DNA of 64,000 nucleotides from Corallococcus sp. AS-1-6 (GTDB lineage: Bacteria; Myxococcota; Myxococcia; Myxococcales; Myxococcaceae). Under the pieces are notes generated by a model. The model saw nothing but the letters and a program-made list of their open reading frames with translations, was not told the origin of the DNA and did no database searches. Every line of letters starts with the position of its first letter. The first letter of the stretch is position 1. The DNA lies in assembly GCF_020037015.1 (NCBI RefSeq), contig NZ_JAIQDE010000011.1, positions 226,722-290,721 on the forward strand. The letters run 5' to 3'. Positions 30,914 through 40,146 of this stretch are shown piece by piece. The translations under genes and the position numbers were made by a program.

Positions 30914-31386
30914 TAGGTTGGGCGTGGGCGGACGCCTCCCGGTTGAGTTCGCGGTAACGCATCAGGGTTGTTGCTTCATCCCTGGGGCTGTACTCGATGC
31001 GAATGCCTACCTTGCCTTCGGGCCAGCGCAAGCTCGGAATCAGGTCGATGACCCGGTGGAGATCCGCGTCCTCGACCTTCAACCAAAGGTCGAGGCTCAT
31101 GGTTGGAAAGGGTGTGGTGTGCTGGCCTTCGGGTTCGCTGCCAATCCTGTCAAACGTGCTCCGACAGTCCACGCTGAAGTCATGGATCGAAAGAGCGCTC
31201 CTGTCACCCTGGCCGACAAAATGATGGAAGACCTGGGTGGCGGAAGTCTTTCCGCTGTTGTTGGCGCCGACGAAGATGGAGAAGTCCTTCTCAAGATCGA
31301 TCTGGACGTTCTTCAATCGCCGGAAGTTCCGAATGGAGAATGAATGAAGGTGCATGAGAATAGATGGATGTGTGGCGGAGGCCGGA

Positions 31387-34119
31387 TCAAGGGGATTGCG
31401 CCAGAGCCAGGAGGTCGTGTGTCTTCGCGCCCATGAGGGTGCGGTATCGCTCAGGAAATGCTGTCAGGATGAGAATCTGGAGGGTGTTTCCAGCAGCCTC
31501 GATGAGTTCCAATGCTCGCTGGAGGCGGAGTGCATCTGTGTTGACCAGGGCGTCATCCAGCACGATGAGCTGCGGTTCCGGATGAGAGCCTCGGTTGGCC
31601 AGCAGTTCACCAATGGCCAGCCGAAGCGCGAACTGGATCTGCTCCTGGGTCCCCCAGGAGAAGGTGTCGAGTGCTTTCGGTCCTGCCCCCGTTTGGAGCT
31701 GGGCGTCTGCGAAGTTTGCGTCCAATTGGAGGCGCCCGGGGGCATCCACACCTCGGACGTGTTCCAACCGTGCATGGACCGCGTTTTCGATAGGGCCCAG
31801 GAAGGATCGGCTCACCTGCTCCTGCCAGGCTATCGTCAAGGTTCGCAGGACGCGGGCGGCTTCGGCCTTGAGCTGCGCCTGGTGTTTTCGCTTTTGCTCC
31901 AACTCGAGTGCCTCCTCCGCTTCGCACAGATGAGCGTAGAGGTCTTCCGCTGCGGCCTGCTCGATGAGGGTCTCCGCGCGGATGATGCGTGCATGCATCG
32001 TCTTTTCGGCTTCCTGAACCTGTTCAAGGGCTTGCTGGAGCTTGCCTCGCTGGGTCGTTGCGCGTGCCTCGGGACGGGGCAATCCGGATTCGAGCCCCTT
32101 GACCATATTCTCGTGGCGCCGGACTTCCGCGGCTGCCTTCGCCACCTCCGCTCCGAGTTGTTCGAACGTCCATCCCAATGCCTCAAGCTGGGATTGAAGG
32201 GTCTGTTTCAGTGTCCCGACCGCTTGGAGCGCACGCTCCTGCTCCAGGGCAATGGTGCGTTGGTGCTGCTCCGCTTCCCTGACCCGGGCTTCCGCCTCTT
32301 CATGCGCCTTCTCCTGGAGCTTCACCTCTCGCCTTGCCCGTTTCAGTTCTTCCGAAAGGGATTCCGTCTCAGGGCTTTTCTGTGCTGACAACTGCTCCAG
32401 CGAGAGGGAGAGTTGCTCCGCTACGGTGCCCAACTCTCCCGCCAACTCGCGCAGTTGCTCCCTCAGTGCGTCGAGGCTTTCGACGCTCGCCGCCTCTAGA
32501 AAGGCCTGGAGTGCTCCCTGTCGTTGCTTCTGCTCCTCAATCTGCGCCCGTTGCTCCTCCCATGCGGTTTTCAGCCCAGGGAGATCACGGACTCCTTGTT
32601 CGTGAAGCCGGCGGGCCAGTTCCTTGCGAAGCTTGTCGACTTCCGCTTGAAGCTTGCAGACTTCGTCCGCTCCCGTGCGAACGCTCAGGGTGCCAACGCC
32701 CTTGATTCTCAGTTCCCCTGAAGTCACCCCCATGAAGCGCTGCTGCTCGGCTTTTGCGAGCTTGTACTCGTGGGTCGCCCCTTGCTCCTCCCACTCCAGC
32801 GTCCGTGCGGTTTCCGCAGTAAAGCACACCTCGGTACCCTGGGCTTCCAATCGGCTTCGGGCCAGGAGCAGCTTGCGTTCCAGTTCCTCCGCGCGCTTCA
32901 CGGCGGCGTCGGACAGGCCCCCCGCTGGAAGCTTCCGCATGCTGTTCTTGAGGGCCGCTTCCAACCGTTCGCCCTGCTTGATGAGTCCCTCCAGGTGATG
33001 CTGCTTCTCCTGGAGCCCCAGGGCCTTTTCCAGAAGCCGCCCCCGCTCCAGGCGCTGCTCTACTTTCTCGAACGCGTCCCGTTGGGCCTTGAGCTTCTGC
33101 CGGGCTTCCTTCCATGCCCCTTCCACGACATGGAAGACTTCACGGGCCTTCAGGAGCAGAGGCTGCCGCTGCGCCGCGACAGTCTCTTGCTTCGTCGCCT
33201 TGTCCTGCAGTTCCAGCAGAGCGCGCTGCTGCTCATCCAGGCTTTGAGCCCGCTGGCGCTGGCGTTCGGCGTCCTTCCGGATCAGGAGGAGTTCTTGTTC
33301 TTTCCGTTCCTCTTCCTGGATGCGCTCCTGCAGGTCGGTGAGTTGCTTGGTGTAGCCATCTTTCTCCGCCTGTAAGGCAGTCAACCGGAGGCGGTTGTCG
33401 GCGAGTGAGTCCGCGTTCCTGGACAGATCCTCCTTTCGCTGGAGCAGATGGGTCACGTTCTCCGTCAGGGACTGGATGCGTTCCTCTACCCGGGTGAGTT
33501 CACTGCCAACGGTGGGCTTGCCTGTCTTTGGCGTGTAGTATTGGCAATAGGCCGCGTCCACGGCCTTGATCAGCGTCTGTTCCTCGGGACTGAGGGCCGC
33601 GATACCCATGGCCTCCAGGAGTCGTCCTTTGAGCGAGGGATCAAGGGCTGGAAGGTCCTGGCGTTCCGGAACTTGGTTCAGCCACAGTAGGCGTGCGATT
33701 CCCCACTGCCCGAGTTTCGTGGCACCGCTCAGTGAGCCACCTGAATTCAGGAAGGCTCGCACGCGTTCGTCCGCATTCAGTGAGTCCGCTACCCGTTCGA
33801 ACCGCGCTCCCGTCCACTCTTCCAACAGGCTGGAAGCTTCGTCTAGAAAAGCCTTTTCCAACTTGTAGCGGCGTCCTCCGGCTTCGAACTCCATGGTGAT
33901 GCGGGGCGAGAGGTCGGTCTTCCATGGCCGAAGCTGGTGGATGGTCCGGTCCTTGGTGTTGTGGCGGTCGAAGAGCGCACGGGCGAGTGCCAGCACCAAG
34001 CTGGATTTACCCGACTCGTTCGGGGCGTGAATAACGTGCACGCCCAGTCCCATGCCGGACAGCTCGACAGGGTTGCGGAAGCAGCGGAAGTGCTGGACTC
34101 GGAGACGGTTGAGAATCAT
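31387..34119 (-). CDS. Rad50/SbcC-like coiled-coil ATPase without zinc hook
   Basis: This 910-aa protein has Walker A near the N-terminus (APNESGKSS), long heptad-like coiled coils (about 200-400 and 500-800) and a C-terminal half-ATPase with the signature TFSWGTQEQ and Walker B LIVLDDALVNTD. This is the RecF/Rad50 superfamily. No CxxC zinc hook is present anywhere; instead a short beta-rich insert (around VGTLSVRTGAD) sits between the coils, closer to YhaN-type proteins than to E. coli SbcC. I prefer the ATG at 34119 over GTG 34125 because GGAGG lies 7 bases upstream and the ATG overlaps the nuclease stop by 4 bases (ATGA). It likely forms a complex with the nuclease encoded just upstream and controls it by ATP. 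Confidence 0.85.
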   Translation of the reverse strand: MILNRLRVQHFRCFRNPVELSGMGLGVHVIHAPNESGKSSLVLALARALFDRHNTKDRTIHQLRPWKTDLSPRITMEFEAGGRRYKLEKAFLDEASSLLEEWTGARFERVADSLNADERVRAFLNSGGSLSGATKLGQWGIARLLWLNQVPERQDLPALDPSLKGRLLEAMGIAALSPEEQTLIKAVDAAYCQYYTPKTGKPTVGSELTRVEERIQSLTENVTHLLQRKEDLSRNADSLADNRLRLTALQAEKDGYTKQLTDLQERIQEEERKEQELLLIRKDAERQRQRAQSLDEQQRALLELQDKATKQETVAAQRQPLLLKAREVFHVVEGAWKEARQKLKAQRDAFEKVEQRLERGRLLEKALGLQEKQHHLEGLIKQGERLEAALKNSMRKLPAGGLSDAAVKRAEELERKLLLARSRLEAQGTEVCFTAETARTLEWEEQGATHEYKLAKAEQQRFMGVTSGELRIKGVGTLSVRTGADEVCKLQAEVDKLRKELARRLHEQGVRDLPGLKTAWEEQRAQIEEQKQRQGALQAFLEAASVESLDALREQLRELAGELGTVAEQLSLSLEQLSAQKSPETESLSEELKRARREVKLQEKAHEEAEARVREAEQHQRTIALEQERALQAVGTLKQTLQSQLEALGWTFEQLGAEVAKAAAEVRRHENMVKGLESGLPRPEARATTQRGKLQQALEQVQEAEKTMHARIIRAETLIEQAAAEDLYAHLCEAEEALELEQKRKHQAQLKAEAARVLRTLTIAWQEQVSRSFLGPIENAVHARLEHVRGVDAPGRLQLDANFADAQLQTGAGPKALDTFSWGTQEQIQFALRLAIGELLANRGSHPEPQLIVLDDALVNTDALRLQRALELIEAAGNTLQILILTAFPERYRTLMGAKTHDLLALAQSP

Positions 34120-35246
34120 TTCCACACCTCCATGGCCAGCTCGGCCAGCAGATGCCGGGCCTCGGCACGAACGGTGTCGGTTGTTGCTGTTGGGCCGGGG
34201 GGAGGCTCGTTCCGGCTCAGTTGCTTCAGCAGTGCGGTCAGTAGATCGCTCGATGGGGCCAGCTCCGCGAGACGGCCTTCCGCGTTGGCACGTGAGACAT
34301 CCTGCCTTTCGAGTTCGACGTGGAGGAAACCCTTACCCCAGAGTTCGTCAACGAGTGCGGTCAGCGCGACCGAGTCTTCATCCGAGGACGTTCCAAGGGT
34401 GTGCAGCCGAAGCAGGGTCTTGCCTGGATGCGGCAATGCCGCGACGGCTTGACGGATACGTGCGAGTTCCAGTCCACACCCCTGGCTCAGGTCCAGTTCC
34501 TGGGCTTGCCATGTCAACAAACCCGTGGAGACCGGAGTCAACTGGGGGATAGCACCATGAGAGGCGATCTCCACCAGCAGTGCCTGCCCGGCTCCCGTTT
34601 CGCCAAACTTCGTGACCTCGTGGCTGCCAGCGTAGGCTGTGCGTTGCTGGTAGACGTAGTGGCTATGCCAGTGTCCCAGTGCGAGGTAGTCGAGATTGCT
34701 TCGCGTCACCGCATCCAGGGCGATGGGAAAGTCGTCCGAGGCGTACTTTCCTTCAATGCGCAGGGAGCCATGAGCCACGCCAATCCGGATGTCATTGCCT
34801 TCGACCCGTGGAGCCCAGCCCGCGGTCGGATCCCTCATCCCGCTCTTGTGTCTGAGAGGGGCGGGAAGGAGGACTCCGTTCGTTCCGGGAATCGGGACAC
34901 CACTGTCGGATTCCAGCATCCGGATGTGCGCCGGCCGTCCCCGCCAGGAGGCGCGCAGATAGACGGAGTCCGGAGTCAGGGGGTCGTGGTTCCCCGGAAG
35001 GACATAGACAGGTGCTCTGGAGTCCTGGAGGACCGTCAGGAGCTCGTGGACGAGGCGATCTCCTACGGAGGTGTCCTCGAAGACGTCGCCTGCGAGCACG
35101 ACGGCGTCCACTCCCAGGGCATTGGCGGATTGGATGAGCTGCCGCGCGGAGTCCATCCTCGCTGCGCGTACGGCCGCGGCAGCATTCGCGACGTGTCTGG
35201 CCCGTAGGCCCATCTGCCAATCAGCGGTATGGAGAATCCGGATCAT
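34116..35246 (-). CDS. Mre11/SbcD-like metallophosphoesterase nuclease
   Basis: This 376-aa protein carries the calcineurin-like phosphoesterase motifs HTADWQMG (residues 6-13), VVLAGDVFED, YVLPGNHDP, IGVAHGSL and LGHWHSH. The first motif has Gln where SbcD/Mre11 usually has the metal-binding His (DWHLG); the remaining ligands are intact, and such DWQ variants occur in some annotated repair exonucleases. It is predicted to be a Mn-dependent DNA exo/endonuclease partnered with the Rad50-like ATPase, with which it overlaps by 4 bases. It is the first gene of the leftward operon; the promoter must lie within 35247-35422, where I see no clear consensus. Confidence 0.85.
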   Translation of the reverse strand: MIRILHTADWQMGLRARHVANAAAAVRAARMDSARQLIQSANALGVDAVVLAGDVFEDTSVGDRLVHELLTVLQDSRAPVYVLPGNHDPLTPDSVYLRASWRGRPAHIRMLESDSGVPIPGTNGVLLPAPLRHKSGMRDPTAGWAPRVEGNDIRIGVAHGSLRIEGKYASDDFPIALDAVTRSNLDYLALGHWHSHYVYQQRTAYAGSHEVTKFGETGAGQALLVEIASHGAIPQLTPVSTGLLTWQAQELDLSQGCGLELARIRQAVAALPHPGKTLLRLHTLGTSSDEDSVALTALVDELWGKGFLHVELERQDVSRANAEGRLAELAPSSDLLTALLKQLSRNEPPPGPTATTDTVRAEARHLLAELAMEVWK

Positions 35247-35422
35247 GAGGCCACCTTCGGATCAGTCAGGTCCTTCGCATGGCGATTGATGTGCCAACCC
35301 TAGTGGATGGGCACGACCCGATGACCCTACAGATGGCCAGAAGCCCCCGATACTACCCGTTCGGGGTACGGAGCCCGGCCTCGAAAAGCATTAGGCTGAG
35401 CATCCCTGCTATCCTTGCCGCC

Positions 35423-35728
35423 ATGACCGGCCCGCAGTCCAAGACCTGTGCGACGTGCGGACGCGTCATCGCCGCGCATGCCGTGTACTACCGCTTCAGT
35501 CTGGTGTTGGAAGGGGAGCAGGACCTGCTCGACCCTTCGGATGACCTGGAGGGCAATCCGGCGGAGGTGCTCGCGGAGATGGTCCGCCGGCTGGATGAAG
35601 GCTCCGCGGACCCCGGTGAACTGGAGGCTCAGGTGCACTGGGAGCGCACCGGGGTTGTCTGCTCGGAGTGCCGCTCCGTGGCGGTGCGGATGCTCAGCAC
35701 CTCCACGAAGGACGCGGGACCGCATTGA
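35423..35728 (+). CDS. Small protein with two CxxC pairs (zinc-ribbon-like)
   Basis: This 101-aa protein begins MTGPQSKTCATCGR and has a second pair CSEC near residue 79. The two pairs could bind one zinc and bracket an acidic helical middle (LEGEQDLLDPSDDLEGNPAEVLAEM). The ATG at 35423 places the first knuckle at the N-terminus; the longer frame from 35279 would begin in non-coding-like sequence. It ends 3 bases from the convergent oxidoreductase gene. Function unknown; it could be a small regulator or a rubredoxin-like domain. Confidence 0.7.
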   Translation: MTGPQSKTCATCGRVIAAHAVYYRFSLVLEGEQDLLDPSDDLEGNPAEVLAEMVRRLDEGSADPGELEAQVHWERTGVVCSECRSVAVRMLSTSTKDAGPH

Positions 35729-35731
35729 GCG

Positions 35732-36706
35732 TCATTGGATCTTCATCGCGTACTTGCCCAGGTGGTGCTTGAGCACCTCCTGCTGGGCCTTCGCGGCTTC
35801 CTCCAATGCGTAGAGACTGCCAATCTCCAGGTGGAACGGCCCCGCTTCAATCAGCTCGTTGAGCCGCTTCATCACCCAGGGGTTGGGGATGCCGTCGTAG
35901 GCCTTGGTCTCGACGCCCTCGGGACCCTTGGGCGCCGGCTCCACGCCGTTCGGATAGGCGATGCGCCCTCCCTTGCGGACGTTGCGGAGCAGGGGCTCGG
36001 CGGCGTCTCCCCGGGCCAGCACCAGCGCCGCGTCGAAGCCTTCTGGCGCGAAGTCGCGGCAGACCTTCTCCAGGTCCTCCTGGTGGCCCTCCGCGACCGC
36101 GTCCGCTCCCAGCCTCCGCGCCAGCTCCACGCCGTCCTGCCCGGACGCGACCGCCAGCACCTTCGCGCCGATCCTCTTCGCGAGCTGCACGGCGATGTGC
36201 CCGATGCCTCCGCTGGCGCCGAAGATGAGCAGCTTCTGCCCTGACTTGAGCTGGAGGTGCTCCTCCAGGCCCAGCAGCCCCGTGAGCCCGTCCGCGGCGA
36301 GCACCGCCGCCTGCTCCACCTTCAACCCCTTGGGCACCTTCGCCGCCTGGTCTTCCTTCACGGCGACGTACTCCGCGTAGAAGCCTCCCTTGGAACTCAA
36401 GAACGCGGAGCCGTAGATCTGATCTCCGACCTTGAAGTCCTTCACCTTCTTGCCCACCGCGATGACTTCTCCCGCGCCGTCGGCTCCGGGCACGTAGGGG
36501 AACTTCGGCCCGCCTGGGATCATCCCGGCCATCTGCCCTTCGCGCTCCATCCAATCCCAGGCACCGATTCCCGCCGCCACGACGCGCACGAGCACCTCAT
36601 CGTCGCCACACGTGGGCACGGAGAGGGTCTTGATGCCCAGGACCTCCGGGCCTCCGAAGCGGTCGAGCGCCGCGGCCCTCATCTTGTCGGGAATGGATGC
36701 TGGCAT
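35732..36706 (-). CDS. NADP-dependent quinone-oxidoreductase-like MDR enzyme
   Basis: This 324-aa protein is of the zinc-free medium-chain dehydrogenase family: an N-terminal GroES-like fold (residues 1-125, with FPYVPGADGAGEV), and a Rossmann fold with the dinucleotide motif IFGASGGIGHIAVQLAK (near 150-167). No catalytic zinc Cys/His set is present. It probably reduces quinones or enones using NADPH. It has no operon partner and converges with the small zinc-ribbon gene. Confidence 0.88.
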   Translation of the reverse strand: MPASIPDKMRAAALDRFGGPEVLGIKTLSVPTCGDDEVLVRVVAAGIGAWDWMEREGQMAGMIPGGPKFPYVPGADGAGEVIAVGKKVKDFKVGDQIYGSAFLSSKGGFYAEYVAVKEDQAAKVPKGLKVEQAAVLAADGLTGLLGLEEHLQLKSGQKLLIFGASGGIGHIAVQLAKRIGAKVLAVASGQDGVELARRLGADAVAEGHQEDLEKVCRDFAPEGFDAALVLARGDAAEPLLRNVRKGGRIAYPNGVEPAPKGPEGVETKAYDGIPNPWVMKRLNELIEAGPFHLEIGSLYALEEAAKAQQEVLKHHLGKYAMKIQ

Positions 36707-36840
36707 GGTGTGACTCCCTCTCGGATTGAACGGTGTCCTCCGAGACGATGCGCATGCTTGGTGTGACGTCCAGCGTCACGGGCCCCACGTAGGCAGGGCG
36801 GGGGAGGGGACTTGCGCCCTCCACCCCGCCTCGGAATCGC

Positions 36841-39837
36841 TCAATCCAACAACTGCATCAGGTCCGCTCGCGTGAGCGCGGCGCCTCCCGTGGCGCCTCC
36901 GAGCGCGGCTTCGAAGAGGGCCCGCTTCTTCTCCTGCAAGAGGAGGATCTTCTCCTCCACCGTGCCCTGGGACACCATCCGGTACACCATCACCGGGCGC
37001 TGCTGCCCGATGCGGTGCGCCCGGTCCGCCGCCTGCGCTTCCACCGACGGGTTCCACCATGGATCCACCAGGAAGACGTGGTCCGCCGCCGTCAGGTTGA
37101 GCCCCGTCGCTCCCGCCTTCAGCGAGATGAGCATCACGGGCGCTCCCTTCTCGTCCTGGAAGGACGCCGCCACCGCGCCCCGGTTCGCCGTGCCGCCGTC
37201 CAGGCGGATGAACCCGATGTCCGCCTCGCGCAGCGCGGGCTCGATGAGGTCCAACATCGACGTCCACTGCGAGAAGACCAGCGCCTTGTGCCCGTCCGCC
37301 ACCGCCGTGCCGAGCGCCTCCACCAGCGCCTGCACCTTCGAGGACGTCCTCGCCTGCTGCCCCGGCACCAGCGCCGGATGACAGGCCGCCTGCCTCAAGC
37401 GCAGCAGCGCCTCCAGCGCCTTCAGCACGCTGCCGCCCTCCTCGAGCTGCGACACCACCTCCTCGCGCGTCGCGGCGTGGACCGCGTCGTAGACGGCGCG
37501 CTCCTGCTCCGTGAGTGTGACGTGCCGCACGGCCTCCGTGCGCGGTGGCAGCTCGGGCGCCACGTCGCGCTTGAGCCTGCGCAGCACGAAGGGGCGGATG
37601 CGCGCGCGCAGGGCCTCCGCGGCGCCCTTCTGGTTCTCCGACACCGGCCGGGACCAGCGCTCCTCGAACGCCTTGCGACCGCCCAGCAGGCCCCGGTTGG
37701 TGAAGTGCATCAGGCTCCACAGCTCCTCGAGCCGGTTCTCGATGGGCGTGCCGCTGAGCGCGATGCGGAAGGCCGCGTCCAGCTCGTAGGCCGCTCGCGC
37801 CACCTGGCTGTCCGGGTTCTTGATGGCCTGCGCCTCGTCCAGCACCACCGTGTCCCACGTCTTCGCCGCGAGGAGGGCCGCGTCCAGCCGCAAGAGCGCG
37901 TACGTGGTGAGCGTCACGTCCGCGGACTCGTCCAGCGTGCGCCCCACGCCGTGATAGACAGACACCTTCAGCGACGGGCGGAAGCGCTTCACCTCCGCTT
38001 CCCAGTTGGGCAGCACGCTCGTGGGTGCCACCACCAGCGTTCCCTTGCCCAACGTGCAGATGGTCTGCAGCGTCTTGCCCAGACCCATGTCGTCCGCCAG
38101 CACGCCTCCCAGGCCCGCCTGTCTCAGGAAGGTGAGCCAGCTCACGCCCTGCAACTGATATGGGCGCAGCGTCGCGGTGAGGTCCTTCGGGAGCAGGGGC
38201 TCGGGGAGCTTCTCGAAGCCCTGCACCAGGGGCGCGAGCCGCTCCATGACGGGCGGGGCGGGGTGCTCCAAGGCCTCGCACAGGCCGGTGAGCTGCGGGA
38301 TGGCGTGGTTCGCGAGCCGGCCGTCCCGCTCGCGCGCGGCCAGCAGGTCCGTCACCCGCTGGCCGTGGGCCTTCAGCCAGCCCGTGGGCAGGGGCGCCCA
38401 GCCTCCGCCCTCCAGCGGCACCAGCCCCAGGCCCTCCTCCCAGGCCCGCATCACCGCGCCCGCGTCCACGGTGCGCTTCTCGCCGGGGCCCAGGCCCTCC
38501 ACCTGGAAGTCGAGCGAGAAGCCCACGCGCGGCACGCCCGCGTCGGTGGAGGCCGTATCCAGCGTGAGCATCGGCCGGAGCTTCACGTCCGGGCTGACCA
38601 CCCCCGCGGCGTTCCCCGTCAGGCCTCCGCGCCACTTGCGCAGCCTGTCCGCGAGCTGCACGGCCTCCTTGCCGTGGACCGTCACGCGCCGGCCCGGCGC
38701 CATGTTCAGCTCGTCCCGCAGTTGGTGGATGAGCTTCGTCTCCGCGGGCTCGTCGCGCACCGGCGCGGCGCCCTGGAGGTACACGAGCTTCCCGTTGTCG
38801 ATGCGCGCGGTGGGCGGCGAGCCGTACACCAGCGTGGGCAGCACCGAGAGCCCCGTGTCGAGCTTGTCCAGCTCCAGCGAGATGCGCGGCTTGAGCGTCC
38901 GGTCGATGGGCGGCAGCCGCCGGCTCTTCACGTCCACCGGCATGCGCCTGGCGAAGTCCGGCAGCACCTTGCTCGTCAGGTCCGCCAACTGCTCCGGGGC
39001 GAAGACGCGCTCCTGGGGCAGGTTCTCCAGCCGCGCGCCGGTGAGCGACAGCTCCCCCAGCCGGCAGAGCGCGCCCGCGCACAGCGCGACGCCGGGGCTC
39101 ACCAGCTCATGGATGCGTGGATCCTTCTCCACCTTGAGCACGGTCTGCTCGCCCCGGTCCTCGACGGTGACTCGCGGGAGGAGTTGCTCGTTGGAGACGG
39201 AGACGAGCTGGCCGTCGAAGAGGACGGTGCGCGCCTTCTCCAGCACGTGCAGCAGGGCGTCCAGCTTGCTCTGCGGGAGCGCGCCGCGTGTGGGCTGCGC
39301 GAGCAGCTTGTCCGCGAGCAGATCACACGGCTCCACCTGGATGCGGGCGGCCTCCACGGGGTTCTGGAGCACGGACGCGAGGCTCCGGGCCAGCAGCCGC
39401 GCGGTGTTGTCCGGCCGGACCACCAGCCGCTCCAACTGGAGGCCTCCGTCCGCGCGCTTGAAGCGGTACACCAGCCGCTCCGGCTTGGGCGCGGTGCCGG
39501 GGCGCGGCGCGGAGGATGCCGGACCTGGACGGGCAGGGGACGCCGCCGCCGTGGCCTTCCGGCCCTCCGCCTGCCGCAGGACGATGGCCGCGGCGATGAC
39601 GTGCTCGCAGGGGTCCGCCTTCCCCCGGCAGTCGCACTCCCAGATTTCATCCTCGGGGTAGAGGGTCGTGGTGAGCGGGGTGGGGCGGCCGGGGATGCGG
39701 ACCCGCAGGACGACCTCTTCCTCGTCCACGGACTGCACCGACACGACCCCCGCGCGAGACAGGGCCTGTCCGGCGGACCACGTGGCCGGGCCTGACTCCT
39801 CCCGGATGGCTTCGAGCAGTTCCGCGAGCGCCGACAT
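36841..39837 (-). CDS. SWIM zinc-finger SNF2-family DNA-dependent ATPase
   Basis: This 998-aa protein starts with a SWIM finger ([14 protein letters not shown], about 68-81). A long middle region of about 450 residues precedes the Swi2/Snf2 motor: motif [12 protein letters not shown] (near 560), DEAQAIKNP (II), [15 protein letters not shown] (III), [14 protein letters not shown] (IV), [21 protein letters not shown] (V) and [11 protein letters not shown] (VI). It is a bacterial RapA/Snf2-type translocase, probably acting on protein-DNA complexes or transcription. The middle region matches the bacterial SNF2-associated domain by position. It is a stand-alone gene. Confidence 0.93.
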   Translation of the reverse strand: MSALAELLEAIREESGPATWSAGQALSRAGVVSVQSVDEEEVVLRVRIPGRPTPLTTTLYPEDEIWECDCRGKADPCEHVIAAAIVLRQAEGRKATAAASPARPGPASSAPRPGTAPKPERLVYRFKRADGGLQLERLVVRPDNTARLLARSLASVLQNPVEAARIQVEPCDLLADKLLAQPTRGALPQSKLDALLHVLEKARTVLFDGQLVSVSNEQLLPRVTVEDRGEQTVLKVEKDPRIHELVSPGVALCAGALCRLGELSLTGARLENLPQERVFAPEQLADLTSKVLPDFARRMPVDVKSRRLPPIDRTLKPRISLELDKLDTGLSVLPTLVYGSPPTARIDNGKLVYLQGAAPVRDEPAETKLIHQLRDELNMAPGRRVTVHGKEAVQLADRLRKWRGGLTGNAAGVVSPDVKLRPMLTLDTASTDAGVPRVGFSLDFQVEGLGPGEKRTVDAGAVMRAWEEGLGLVPLEGGGWAPLPTGWLKAHGQRVTDLLAARERDGRLANHAIPQLTGLCEALEHPAPPVMERLAPLVQGFEKLPEPLLPKDLTATLRPYQLQGVSWLTFLRQAGLGGVLADDMGLGKTLQTICTLGKGTLVVAPTSVLPNWEAEVKRFRPSLKVSVYHGVGRTLDESADVTLTTYALLRLDAALLAAKTWDTVVLDEAQAIKNPDSQVARAAYELDAAFRIALSGTPIENRLEELWSLMHFTNRGLLGGRKAFEERWSRPVSENQKGAAEALRARIRPFVLRRLKRDVAPELPPRTEAVRHVTLTEQERAVYDAVHAATREEVVSQLEEGGSVLKALEALLRLRQAACHPALVPGQQARTSSKVQALVEALGTAVADGHKALVFSQWTSMLDLIEPALREADIGFIRLDGGTANRGAVAASFQDEKGAPVMLISLKAGATGLNLTAADHVFLVDPWWNPSVEAQAADRAHRIGQQRPVMVYRMVSQGTVEEKILLLQEKKRALFEAALGGATGGAALTRADLMQLLD

Positions 39838-40146
39838 ACGAGGGGCGATTCCCTAGCCCCGTGCCGCTCCCGGCGCAAGACACCGGGCGCGTGGCTGTGA
39901 CACCGGGGGACACACGGTCCCGCGCTCCTGTAACCGGCGGCGCTACAGCGGCCACGACACCCGTGTCATCCGCGGCGGGGCCTTCCGAGGAAAGCCCCGA
40001 AACCTTGGGAGGTGGCGTGGCAGGTGCAGGGGGATGGGGTGGAACGCGCGTCCGGTGCCTCCCCTTGCATCCGCCTGCCGGGCCCCGCGTCTCCGCCCGT
40101 TGTGAGTGAAGCAGACAGTGTCCCCCACACAGTCGAGGTCCCACAC
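39838..40146. other. Divergent intergenic region between SNF2 and lipoprotein genes
   Basis: This 309-bp stretch separates two divergently transcribed genes and should hold promoters for both. I see no consensus sigma-70 or sigma-54 sites, no RNA gene and no repeat. An open frame runs through it in line with the lipoprotein gene, but it lacks coding character. Confidence 0.5.

Larger units (their letters stand above)
28225..31355 (-). pseudogene. OLD-family ATPase/TOPRIM nuclease (GajA-like), split by an IS
   Basis: The N-terminal part (31355 to 30916) has an ABC-type Walker A (GANNSGKTS, 30-38). The rest resumes at 30031 and carries the signature region (GLGSKNLLYMAIE), Walker B (FVEEPEAHLH, near residue 380), the switch His (VTTHSPH), and a TOPRIM domain with ILVEGNVE (near 486) and TDLDST (near 540). 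The IS at 30032-30913 breaks codon 147. Removing the 882-bp IS plus one TA copy gives one uninterrupted frame of 748 codons, so the damage is a single recent event. Family members bind ATP and nick or cut DNA. It is longer than classical GajA (about 580 aa). It starts 31 bases after the Rad50-like gene and overlaps the helicase by 4 bases. The downstream fragment could still be made from an internal start, but without Walker A. Confidence 0.85.
24276..35250. mobile_element. tRNA-Leu-associated accessory island with defence-like operon
   Basis: The stretch from the tRNA to about 35.25 kb holds an integrase fossil, an unknown gene, two IS5-type insertions and a four-gene nuclease/helicase operon. 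Its base composition is visibly less GC-extreme than the flanking genes. I found no repeat of the tRNA 3' end at the right side, so the right boundary is inferred from gene content only. The island appears immobile now because the integrase is dead. Confidence 0.5.

Noticed and set aside
30795..31355. A short 186-aa ATPase gene
   Set aside because: It is the N-terminal piece of the same OLD gene; its last 40 residues come from reading into the IS.
35250..35420. Right attachment site of the tRNA-Leu island
   Set aside because: I searched by eye for a copy of the tRNA 3' end (TTCGATCCCCGGCTCGTGCA) and found none here; the right edge remains undefined.
40060..40100. Possible sigma-54 promoter (GG...TTGCA) before the aromatic-rich lipoprotein
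   Set aside because: The gap between the GG and GC elements is 11 bases instead of 10, and the flanks do not match the consensus.
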